Assembly: GCF_014529535.1 (NCBI RefSeq)
Contig: NW_023504022.1
Coordinates: forward strand, 1,732,986 to 1,796,985
Direction: 5' to 3'
DNA length: 64,000 bases
Source of the DNA: Bradysia coprophila
Taxonomy: Eukaryota; Arthropoda; Insecta; Diptera; Sciaridae
Position numbers and translations under genes: made by a program. Below, one piece after another: positions 54,333 to 64,000 of the stretch (its first letter is position 1; every line of letters starts with the position of its first letter). The notes beneath the pieces were generated by a model. It was not told the DNA's origin. It worked only from the letters and a program-made list of their open reading frames with translations, and did not search any database.

Positions 54333-57300
54333 GACGTATTTTAGTCGGAGTTCAGCTGTCGACGAGTAAACATCTCTGCCAAAACAAGGACGTATTTTAG
54401 TCGGAGTTCAGCTGTCGACGAGTCAACATCTATGCCAAAACAGTGACATACTTTAGTCGGTGATTTGCTCTCAAAGAGTGAACATATCTACCAAAACAAG
54501 GACGTACTTTAGTCGGAGTTCAGCTGTCGACGAGTAAACATATCTGCCAAAACAAGGACGTACTTTAGTCGGAGTTTAGCTGTCGACGAGTAAACATCTC
54601 TGCCAAAACAAGGACGTACTTCAGTGGGTGATTGGCTGTCAAAGAGTAAACATATCTGCCAAAACAAGGACGTACTTTAGTCAGAGTTCAGCTGTCGACG
54701 AGTAAACATCTCTGCCAAAACAAGGACGTACTTCAGTGGGTGATTGGCTGTCAAAGAGTAAACATATCTGCCAAAACAAGGACGTACTTTAGTCAGAGTT
54801 CAGCTGTCGACGAGTAAACATCTCTGCCAAAACAAGGACGTATTTTAGTCGGAATTCAGCTCTCGAGGAGTAAATATCTCTGCCAAAACAAGGACGTACT
54901 TTAGTCGGTGATTGGCTGTCGACGAGTAAACATCTATGCCAAAACAGTGACATACTTTAGTCGGTGATTTGCTCTCAAAGAGTGAACATATCTACCAAAA
55001 CAAGGACGTACTTTAGTCGGAGTTCAGCTGTCGACGAGTAAACATATCTGCCAAAACAAGGACGTACTTTAGTCGGTGATTGGCTGTCGAAGAGTGAACA
55101 TCTCTGCCAAAACAAGGACGCATTTTAGTCGGAGTTCAGCTGTCGACGAGTAAACATCTATGCCAAAACAGTGACATACTTTAGTCGGTGATTTGCTCTC
55201 AAAGAGTGAACATATCTACCAAAACAAGGACGTATTTTAGTCGGAGTTCAGCTGTCGACGAGTAAACATATCTGCCGAAACAAGGACGTACTTTAGTCGG
55301 TGATTGGCTGTCGAAGAGTGAACATCTCTGCCAAAACAAGGACGCATTTTAGTCGGAGTTCAGCTGTCGACGAGTAAACATCTATGCCAAAACAGTGACA
55401 TACTTTAGTCGGTGATTTGCTCTCAAAGAGTGAACATATCTACCAAAACAAGGACGTACTTTAGTCAAAGTTCAGCTGTCGACGAGTAAACATATCTGCC
55501 AAAACAAGGACGTACTTTAGTCGGTGATTGGCTGTCGAAGAGTGAACATCTCTGCCAAAACAAGGACGCATTTTAGTCGGAGTTCAGCTGTCGACGAGTA
55601 AACATCTATGCCAAAACAGTGACATACTTTAGTCGGTGATTTGCTCTCAAAGAGTGAACATATCTACCAAAACAAGGACGTACTTCAGTGGGTGATTGGC
55701 TGTCAAAGAGTAAACATATCTGCCAAAACAAGGACGTACTTTAGTCAGAGTTCAGCTGTCGACGAGTAAACATCTCTGCCAAAACAAGGACGTATTTTAG
55801 TCGGAATTCAGCTCTCGAGGAGTAAATATCTCTGCCAAAACAAGGACGTACTTTAGTCGGTGATTGGCTGTCGACGAGTAAACATCTATGCCAAAACAGT
55901 GACATACTTTAGTCGGTGATTTGCTCTCAAAGAGTGAACATATCTACCAAAACAAGGACGTACTTTAGTCAAAGTTCAGCTGTCGACGAGTAAACATATC
56001 TGCCAAAACAAGGACGTACTTTAGTCGGTGATTGGCTGTCGAAGAGTGAACATCTCTGCCAAAACAAGGACGCATTTTAGTCGGAGTTCAGCTGTCGACG
56101 AGTAAACATCTATGCCAAAACAGTGACATACTTTAGTCGGTGATTTGCTCTCAAAGAGTGAACATATCTACCAAAACAAGGACGTACTTTAGTCAGAGTT
56201 CAGCTGTCGACGAGTAAACATCTCTGCCAAAACAAGGACGTATTTTAGTCGGAATTCAGCTCTCGAGGAGTAAATATCTCTGCCAAAACAAGGACGTACT
56301 TTAGTCGGTGATTGGCTGTCGACGAGTAAACATCTATGCCAAAACAATGACATACTTTAGTCGGTGATTTGCTCTCAAAGAGTGAACATATCTACCAAAA
56401 CAAGGACGTATTTTAGTCGGAGTTCAGCTGTCGACGAGCAAACATATCTGCCAAAACAAGGACGTACTTTAGTCGGTGATTGGCTGTCGAAGAGTGAACA
56501 TCTCTGCCAAAACAAGGACGCATTTTAGTCGGAGTTCAGCTGTCGACGAGTAAACATCTATGCCAAAACAGTGACATACTTTAGTCGGTGATTTGCTCTC
56601 AAAGAGTGAACATATCTACCAAAACAAGGACGTACTTTAGTCGGAGTTCAGCTGTCGACGAGTAAACATATCTGCCAAAACAAGGACGTACTTTAGTCGG
56701 AGTTTAGCTGTCGACGAGTAAACATCTCTGCCAAAACAAGGACGTACTTCAGTGGGTGATTGGCTGTCAAAGAGTAAACATATCTGCCAAAACAAGGACG
56801 TACTTTAGTCAGAGTTCAGCTGTCGACGAGTAAACATCTCTGCCAAAACAGTGACATACTTTAGTCGGTGATTTGCTCTCAAAGAGTGAACATATCTACC
56901 AAAACAAGGACGTATTTTAGTCAGAGTTCAGCTGTCGACGAGTAAACATCTATGCCAAAACAGTGACATACTTTAGTCGGTGATTTGCTCTCAAAGAGTG
57001 AACATATCTACCAAAACAAGGACGTATTTTAGTCGGAGTTCAGCTGTCGACGAGTAAACATATCTGCCGAAACAAGGACGTACTTTAGTCGGTGATTGGC
57101 TGTCGAAGAGTGAACATCTCTGCCAAAACAAGGACGCATTTTAGTCGGAGTTCAGCTGTCGACGAGTAAACATCTATGCCAAAACAGTGACATACTTTAG
57201 TCGGTGATTTGCTCTCAAAGAGTGAACATATCTACCAAAACAAGGACGTACTTTAGTCAAAGTTCAGCTGTCGACGAGTAAACATATCTGCCAAAACAAG

Positions 57301-58913
57301 GACGTACTTTAGTCGGTGATTGGCTGTCGAAGAGTGAACATCTCTGCCAAAACAAGGACGCATTTTAGTCGGAGTTCAGCTGTCGACGAGTAAACATCTA
57401 TGCCAAAACAGTGACATACTTTAGTCGGTGATTTGCTCTCAAAGAGTGAACATATCTACCAAAACAAGGACGTATTTTAGTCGGAGTTCAGCTGTCGACG
57501 AGTAAACATATCTGCCGAAACAAGGACGTACTTTAGTCGGTGATTGGCTGTCGAAGAGTGAACATCTCTGCCAAAACAAGGACGTACTTTAGTCAGAGTT
57601 CAGCTGTCGACGAGTAAACATCTATGCCAAAACAGTGACATACTTTAGTCGGTGATTTGCTCTCAAAGAGTGAACATATCTACCAAAACAAGGACGTATT
57701 TTAGTCGGAGTTCAGCTGTCGACGAGTAAACATATCTGCCGAAACAAGGACGTACTTTAGTCGGTGATTGGCTGTCGAAGAGTGAACATCTCTGCCAAAA
57801 CAAGGACGCATTTTAGTCGGAGTTCAGCTGTCGACGAGTAAACATCTATGCCAAAACAGTGACATACTTTAGTCGGTGATTTGCTCTCAAAGAGTGAACA
57901 TATCTACCAAAACAAGGACGTACTTTAGTCAAAGTTCAGCTGTCGACGAGTAAACATATCTGCCAAAACAAGGACGTACTTTAGTCGGTGATTGGCTGTC
58001 GAAGAGTGAACATCTCTGCCAAAACAAGGACGCATTTTAGTCGGAGTTCAGCTGTCGACGAGTAAACATCTATGCCAAAACAGTGACATACTTTAGTCGG
58101 TGATTTGCTCTCAAAGAGTGAACATATCTACCAAAACAAGGACGTACTTTAGTCAGAGTTCAGCTGTCGACGAGTAAACATCTCTGCCAAAACAAGGACG
58201 TATTTTAGTCGGAATTCAGCTCTCGAGGAGTAAATATCTCTGCCAAAACAAGGACGTACTTTAGTCGGTGATTGGCTGTCGACGAGTAAACATCTATGCC
58301 AAAACAATGACATACTTTAGTCGGTGATTTGCTCTCAAAGAGTGAACATATCTACCAAAACAAGGACGTATTTTAGTCGGAGTTCAGCTGTCGACGAGCA
58401 AACATATCTGCCAAAACAAGGACGTACTTTAGTCGGTGATTGGCTGTCGAAGAGTGAACATCTCTGCCAAAACAAGGACGCATTTTAGTCGGAGTTCAGC
58501 TGTCGACGAGTAAACATCTATGCCAAAACAGTGACATACTTTAGTCGGTGATTTGCTCTCAAAGAGTGAACATATCTACCAAAACAAGGACGTACTTTAG
58601 TCGGAGTTCAGCTGTCGACGAGTAAACATATCTGCCAAAACAAGGACGTACTTTAGTCGGAGTTTAGCTGTCGACGAGTAAACATCTCTGCCAAAACAAG
58701 GACGTACTTCAGTGGGTGATTGGCTGTCAAAGAGTAAACATATCTGCCAAAACAAGGACGTACTTTAGTCAGAGTTCAGCTGTCGACGAGTAAACATCTC
58801 TGCCAAAACAAGGACGTATTTTAGTCGGAGTTCAGCTGTCGAGGAGTAAATATCTCTGCCAAAACAAGGACGTACTTTAGTCGGTGATTGGCTGTCGAAG
58901 AGTAAACATCTCT

Positions 58914-59258
58914 CAATTATTTGATGTGTGAACACAGATTTTCAAATCCTCTTTAAGACGTACCATTTTTTGTTTGTCTAACGCCGTTTATTTCAAGACT
59001 TATTAAATACTAGGACCCCCGTTTTTGGTGACTGACTATAATAATAATAATAGCGAATGGTTATTGTTCAGCCGGGAGGATACATTTTAAGTGACAGATT
59101 CGGCTACCATTTGATGCTATAGCTGGTGAAGGTACTTTTACATGGTATTGTAATGACCTAACACAAGGGACTATATGCTTAACGTGAATTCCGAACCACG
59201 CTTTCTAAGTATTTTATACTCTGAAGGATTTTTGAATATTGCGCCTTAGTACCTATAG
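58914..59258. other. Right flank of satellite, nothing recognised
   Basis: The satellite stops inside a monomer (GTAAACATCTCT then CAATTATTTG). No exon, RNA gene or known repeat seen, apart from an (ATA)n run at 59038-59052. Confidence 0.4.
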
Positions 59259-59412
59259 CAGGCCCGTAGCTACGGGGGGCTAGTGGGGGCTAAGCCCCCT
59301 CTGGAATTTCCAAAAAACCGGTTTTTATTTAATTTTCCCCATACTAAAAGTTTTTTAACATTGTTGAGCCCCCTCTGGGACGTCTGAGAAATGGTTTCTA
59401 CCTACGGGCCTG
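59259..59412. mobile_element. 154-bp hAT MITE, CAGGCCCGTAG ends
   Basis: TIRs CAGGCCCGTAG and CTACGGGCCTG (11 bp perfect) with a perfect 8-bp target duplication ACCTATAG at 59251-59258 and 59413-59420. Two copies of GAGCCCCCTCTGG/AAGCCCCCTCTGG occur inside. CAGGCCCGTAG ends are typical of animal hAT elements. It split a tRNA-like SINE (see next entry). Confidence 0.93.
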
Positions 59413-59423
59413 ACCTATAGCAG

Positions 59424-59548
59424 TGCTAAACCCACTAAAGCGCAGTAGGTGTAGAATACCGGCAGCTCCCAACAATGTATTGAGCGGTAATCGAATATTG
59501 GAAAGCAAACGTTCTAACCATTACGCCATTGAGTCGCTGACTGACTGA
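59424..59548 (-). mobile_element. tRNA-derived SINE head, split by hAT MITE
   Basis: On the minus strand an A-box-like TGGCGTAATGG with TTAGAACG, as in tRNA D arms, is followed by a weak B-box-like TATTCGATTACC. Continuing past the MITE (59250 downward) the sequence runs on, joined through the ACCTATAG site. No complete cloverleaf, so a decayed SINE is more likely than a tRNA gene. Confidence 0.5.
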
Positions 59549-60540
59549 CTGATATTTTCTCAATCGATTTTTGCAGTTGTAACAAAAACATCATAGATTG
59601 TTCTTGCTCAAAGCAGCTCTTTGTCTTACTTATTTGTCATAAATAGGTCATTTCTTTTATTTTATTGAAAATTAATTTTCATAATAAACAAAGGGAACTT
59701 ATTTCGACATTTTCAAACCAAAGATCCATCAGTATAATTGTCTACTAAAAGACGTTGTAAAGAGCTAAAGAGGAGGTATTTCTTGCCTTCTTCACTTCGC
59801 TCTGGCCGCAAAGCTCATACTCGTTGAAATTTTCTAGATTTCTAGACTGGAAAGATTGGAAATCAGTTGAGGATTAGTCAAGTTATCGTATTATCAAGGA
59901 ATGAACAAAGAACGACCAAGTATATTCAAGGTTTTTGGTCATACATCATGTATTTTCAATCATAGTAGTGAACATTGTGTGACAAACATGTTATCAGTGT
60001 TTATCATCCGTTAGACCCATGACTTTCAGTCAAGGGAAACTATCAAGTTGTTATTATTATTGTAAAACATTTATTTATCAATCGGTTCATAAAATACAAT
60101 TACACAAACTATGCTGACAAAGATAAAAAAAGCAATACAATGAATCCAAAGCACGAGAAACGCATATATACGGGTGATGATTAAGTCTCATCAGTATTCC
60201 ATTCGTCCGCCAAGGACTTAGTCCTGTTACGAAAAATCTTTTTCTATTGAGGTTTTAATCAACTATAACAATTTATTTATTCAAAGCGAAAAAAAAGACT
60301 GCTCGCATACGGCGCAGTCAGTAAAAAAACGATCTTTTCAATCAACAAATATTATAATAAATAAAAATCATCCGCTCTATACAGTATAAAATCATGTTGT
60401 TCTGGGATAGCCAAATCCTTAGCCCATCTTCGAACTTAGATTCGGGAATTTAATTCCACGTATTCGAAAAAAAAGAATCATCCAAATTGGTTAAAAATAC
60501 TCAAGTTATCGTGTCCTCAACGAAAAATTGTTTTTCAATC
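59549..60540. other. Intergenic, no gene seen
   Basis: AT-rich. Tracts such as AACATTTATTTATCAAT (60065) and AATTTATTTATTCAAAGCG (60268) resemble the probable LINE tail at 3700-3745 but no coding remnant was found next to them. Confidence 0.4.
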
Positions 60541-61345
60541 ACAGTGAACCCACATTTTTCGGTATTTTCTGGCATAAGACACTGAAGATTAGCCGACTAC
60601 TTTCCGAGATATCCCGTCGATAGATAGATAGATAGATAGATAGAAACATACCGAGTAAGTTGAAGGGTTTAAAATTCCAGGTAGCTCAATCGGTAGAGCA
60701 TTAGATTCATAACGTATGGGTCCCGGGATCGATTCCCGGAGTAAGCTTGCTCATGCGGTTTTTTCTAATCAAAGTGTGATTAGTTACTGCAATAGCAATG
60801 CCAATAGGCTATTTCGACAGTAATAAAGCCGTAAAAAAAATAATAACTCTACGATTTCTCATGTTTGACAATCATGCATATACACAATTGTAACTTACAG
60901 AGCCATCTGTGAAGTCACATAAACATCACACTCATACCGGATTTCAAGTCGAAATGTATCTCTCGACATAAGGATAATAAGACTTACGTTTGACAGTGGT
61001 TCCGATTCCACTTTAATCAGTAGGTCCAATTAGACGAAAAGGGGCACGCACAATAGGCCCAACGGAGGCTTAGGTGCAGAGATTCGTCTCACCCCATACA
61101 ATCTAATCTAAGTCGAAAGATTTTGATTGTTTGGAAAAAGCTAACTACATAGTCGAGTGATAGCATGTTTTGCTCGTATTTGAAGCGAGAATATGATAGA
61201 ATAGGTTTGGTGGCGATATAGATCTAAGGATTGAAAAACAAAATTTCAGCTATACATACTGTCGCGCCCAAAAGCATTTCTTCGTTTGCTTTTTTCTTAC
61301 AGGAGGGGCTAGCGCCACGGACTCCGCTATCGATCCGTCCATGAT
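60540..61345. repeat. Dispersed repeat, second copy, with SINE insertion
   Basis: 60540-60665 (TTTCCGAGATATCCCGTCGA, (GATA)n at 60612-60646, GAGTAAGTTGAAG) matches 20750-20845. 61110-61345 (AAAGATTTTGATTGTTTG; TTGCTCGTATTTGAAGCGAG; GATCCGTCCATGATAT) matches 20845-21155. The intervening ~440 bp is a SINE insertion. Confidence 0.7.
60667..61110 (+). mobile_element. tRNA-derived SINE
   Basis: The head has a perfect A box (TAGCTCAATCGG at 60685-60696), an intact D stem (GCTC/GAGC), a CAT-loop-like TTCATAA, and a T arm with a perfect 5-bp stem (CCGGG ATCGATT CCCGG), so the B box GGATCGATTCC has one change. Acceptor and anticodon stems do not pair, ruling out a working tRNA. A body of about 370 bp follows (GTAATAAAGCCG; GGGGCACGCACAATAGG). 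It interrupts the repeat present intact at 20.8 kb; an imperfect target duplication (AAGTTGAAG / AAGTCGAAAG) borders it. Confidence 0.75.
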
Positions 61346-64000
61346 ATATTCAATATATGCAAGTTTAAGTATAAGTCGAGACTTGGAGTACCCTTATTTT
61401 GATTACAAATTGATGTGATTGCTATGTATGATCTTCAATAACGCTTGCTTAATTTCTTCGCCAATATATGCAAATTAAGAGCTTGAGTCATAGTATAGTC
61501 TCAATTATGTTTTATTCGTAAAACGGTAGGTATCTTTTTAGGTTGAAAAGAAAGTTTTTATTTTCGTCTTAAACTGAATTGGGAACACACAATATTATAT
61601 CAGAACGTGTGCGATATTATTGTCATCGGAAATAATTTGCTCGAGTAAACGTTTTATGTAAAAGAAATAATTACTCACACTGTGAGTGATTCGTTTCCTT
61701 AAAAATATGGTAATAAAAGTAAAACTAATTCCAATATAAAGTATAATAGTTTGTCACTGTAAACGAAATTAGCTTATAAAGTCTGCTTCCTTTTACTTAA
61801 GATACCACATATTGCCCAAAGGAAACTAACAACAGAATTACGTAAAATGTGTGGCGTGGACTAGACATGAAATACGTAATATTTGATAGTGTGAGTTCGG
61901 ATGATTAGCTAAGGCCTAACGTATATAAACACTGAAGGTAAAACAAATTATATTCACCCAGGGTTCCGTGAGTTTTTGCGGATTGGCTTTACTATCAGTG
62001 TTTATATACTTTGCATGACATAATGAACATGTGGATTGAATGTGCGCCATCTGTTTATACAAGATTCAAGTATGAGAACATTCAATTTTGCTTACCAAAA
62101 AGTATTCGAAATTGATACGTAGACTACATTACAGGGATTACAGGGCAAGGACCCATGTTTTTGTTCTGAAAGGGCCAAATCTATCTTGTAAAACAAAGCT
62201 TGAAATAATTCATCTTGTGAAAGGAGTGGTTACAGACTTTATTTTAGACTAAAATTTTTAGTTATATTCCTTAACTCAATGGTTTTAAGATTTGACAAAC
62301 GAATTTGCTGAATTCGATAGATCATTCCGTCAATGCGAAGTCATTTTAGGTTTAATTTCAAATTTTTAAGATTCTATCAAGTTTCAGAATTTTTATTTTA
62401 AGGAAAAGAAATCTCGAGCGGAGCGAGCGAATTTTTTTGTTTATACTGACTTTTGATGATGCAAAGATAGGAAACTGCACAACTCTAAAAGTATAAATGA
62501 GTCTCTGATTCGAGCAAATAATTACGAAAAGGCTATTCGCACAAAGCGCGATTGTAGTCTTTATGTGAATATTCGCACTTTGTGCCATTAGTACCTTTAA
62601 GGAAAAATGTGCCGAATGCAAAATTTTTGAATTCCTAGATTTGTGCAGCTTACAAAGAATCTTCTGACCAGAAGTAGTAAAAATTCATCGGGTTGAAACT
62701 TTCTGGTGAAGAGGTTTCTATCAGTGCAGCGGTAAGAACTGATCGGGAAATATCTAAATAGATAGGTACATTATGTCTGTAAATTTGAAGTTAGAAATTT
62801 GGCATGGTAATTCAAACTTTCGAACTCATGACTCGCTAAGCGTGTCGCATTCTGCGTCTGAACTCAACCAATTTAACCAATGATTCGATTTTTGTCTCTA
62901 AATTGACTTTATCCTAAAATTTTCTTGAAAATGGCGTGGTTTCCTCAACAATTGCCATTTGTGACGCCTGTGGTGGCAAATGTCGATGGCAGTGTAGCCA
63001 CTTTGAGGGGCACTGTCGCCAATTGCCTACACACTTGTTCCTTACTTTAGTCCCTGCTACATTATATGGTGAGTTTACGTTTAATTATCGATCTCGGCTC
63101 GGAGCGCATGGATACCAACAAAACAGCAATTAAAAATCTAACAGTTTTTTTGTCTTAGGCCGTATTCTTTGGGGCAACTCAAAGTTTACAGCCTTGGTTT
63201 TGTCCTTCTGAGAAGAAACATGCGCATTAAAGATACAAACCACAACATGTCTTAAAACGGAAAGCATGTCAGTATTCACTTTTCTACAACTGTACTTTAA
63301 CTCAAAGCTAATTCTCAGTGAAAACATGGTCAATATTTCACACTGTTGCCACATTTCTATCTCAAATGCACATAACCACAACTACAGCAAATGATTACAG
63401 TCAGAAAGGCCCAAGAAAATCTAAAAACCGTTCATTGTTTTATTACTTTTATACGCTCTTTCTTTTTCAACATTCATCCAGCGGATATTAGTTGTATATG
63501 GTCGTAACCATTAGCTGTATTAACCTACCTGCATATAGAACATTAAATATTATACACACAGAAAAACATGTTCAATCAAAAATACAGAAAAGAAACCTCT
63601 CACTGACTGACTCAATTTACCAAATGAACATCGGAGAGATATAATCCTCCCGACCGTTCATTTTAGTTTGGTTCGGGAAAAGAAAAGAACTGTTGTTACA
63701 CTAAACACAAACACACATATTATATACTCATCTTCAGCGATCGGTTGTTTGGCCCGTGTGTTGTGTTTCAAGCAAACCGCACAACGATCAACAAGTCAAG
63801 TGAAACGATTTTTGCTTTTGCCCATAGAGAAATTCTTCGGTTTCAGTGTGGATTAATCGTCTTCAGTGTCAAGGTCTTTACCACTCTTTGTTGAATGGCA
63901 AAGAAGAACTTTACCTGGCGCGGATATAAAGATTCTTTTGCTTGTTAAAAAAGTTGTTGGTTTTTTTTTTAAATTTATTAAATTTTGTGACATTGTTTTG
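61346..64000. other. Right end of window, no gene seen
   Basis: About 2.65 kb without a supported exon. A weak inverted match (TATATAAACACTGA near 61920 and TCAGTGTTTATATA near 61998) and a solo AAAGTTTACAGCCTTGG (63181-63197) are the only structures noticed. A short Cys-rich frame at 62936-63133 (CDACGGKCRWQCSHFEGHC) is discussed among the rejected items. Beyond the window edge a gene could begin. Confidence 0.4.

Larger units (their letters stand above)
51905..58913. repeat. 56-bp satellite array with higher-order structure
   Basis: Head-to-tail monomers of 56 bp, consensus around CCAAAACAAGGACGTACTTT, AGTCGGAGTTCAGCTGTCGA and CGAGTAAACATCTCTG. Removing two insertions (52333-53034, 54052-54332) leaves about 6.0 kb, some 107 monomers. 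Two monomer types alternate: GAGTTCAGCTGTCGACGAG and GTGATTGGCTGTCGAAGAG or GTGATTTGCTCTCAAAGAG. From about 54.4 kb rightward they form a four-monomer unit of 224 bp (for example GTGACATACTTT at 55171 and 55395). The leftmost monomers (51905-52020) are the most diverged. Open frames in it are incidental. Confidence 0.97.

Noticed and set aside
51905..58913. Regularly spaced repeats that superficially recall a CRISPR array
   Set aside because: Units are directly contiguous at 56 bp without unique spacers, and the genome is eukaryotic; it is a satellite.
60678..60750. Possible tRNA-Met or tRNA-Ile (CAT loop)
   Set aside because: D and T arms are intact, but the acceptor and anticodon stems fail to pair; a SINE head explains it.
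62936..63133. Cys-rich 65-residue frame (CDACGGKCRWQCSHFEGHC)
   Set aside because: No recognisable domain, no signal peptide, and no linked exons; cysteine spacing alone is not enough. It might be part of an exon of an unseen gene.

Overview
The window is a stretch of an AT-rich, intron-bearing insect nuclear genome. Introns are mostly 58-70 bp, 3' UTRs are short, and the receptor, splicing and replication proteins are fly-like. A small dipteran, perhaps a fungus gnat or gall midge, fits best; that placement is inference, since no species-level marker is present. There are no bacterial, organellar or viral genes.

Genes. Seven protein-coding genes can be modelled, and every proposed splice junction keeps the reading frame: an FBXO22-like F-box/FIST protein (498-1830, +); origin recognition complex subunit 1 (5421-8915, -, 8 exons, 923 aa); splicing factor SF3A2 (13287-14051, +), tail-to-tail with DMAP1 (14151-16067, -, 9 exons, 436 aa); a single-exon short neuropeptide F receptor (23573-25006, +); a two-exon cytochrome P450 (38364-40432, -, 502 aa); and an 8-exon secreted protease with two PAN/apple domains ahead of a trypsin domain (44615-49817, -, 462 aa). 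The left third carries housekeeping genes for replication, splicing and chromatin. The rest is repeat-rich with isolated genes. These genes are neighbours without sign of a shared pathway.

Repeats. Most other sequence is mobile-element debris, much of it dateable by nesting. Eight insertions have clear duplicated target sites of 7-9 bp (1848-2031, 11059-11283, 35676-35800, 37434-37611, 50815-50958, 54052-54332, 59259-59412) or TA sites (25292-25558, 52333-53034 add two more of mariner type). One family of four copies (16.5, 42.7, 45.3 and 50.3 kb) has a repeated CCCCGTACGAAG motif near its ends, a GTCY microsatellite, internal tandem repeats of about 145 bp, short stem-loops and no target duplication; this is the architecture of Helentron-associated (DINE-1-like) elements. 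Two dead LINE fragments are visible (3.7-5.05 kb; 45.94-46.75 kb). Large foldback elements lie at 10.6, 18.3, 22.8, 32.0, 37.7 and 42.3 kb. tRNA-like Pol III promoters occur at 27.0, 29.1, 59.5 and 60.7 kb.

Satellite. From about 51.9 to 58.9 kb lies a tandem array of a 56-bp monomer, roughly 107 copies after removing two transposon insertions, with a four-monomer higher-order unit (224 bp) and a duplicated block of about 970 bp displaced by exactly 35 monomers.

The most distinctive items are the PAN-PAN-trypsin protease, the higher-order satellite with dateable insertions, the DINE-1-like family with an internal RTE insertion inside a protease intron, and a terminal-inverted-repeat element carrying an internal Pol III promoter.
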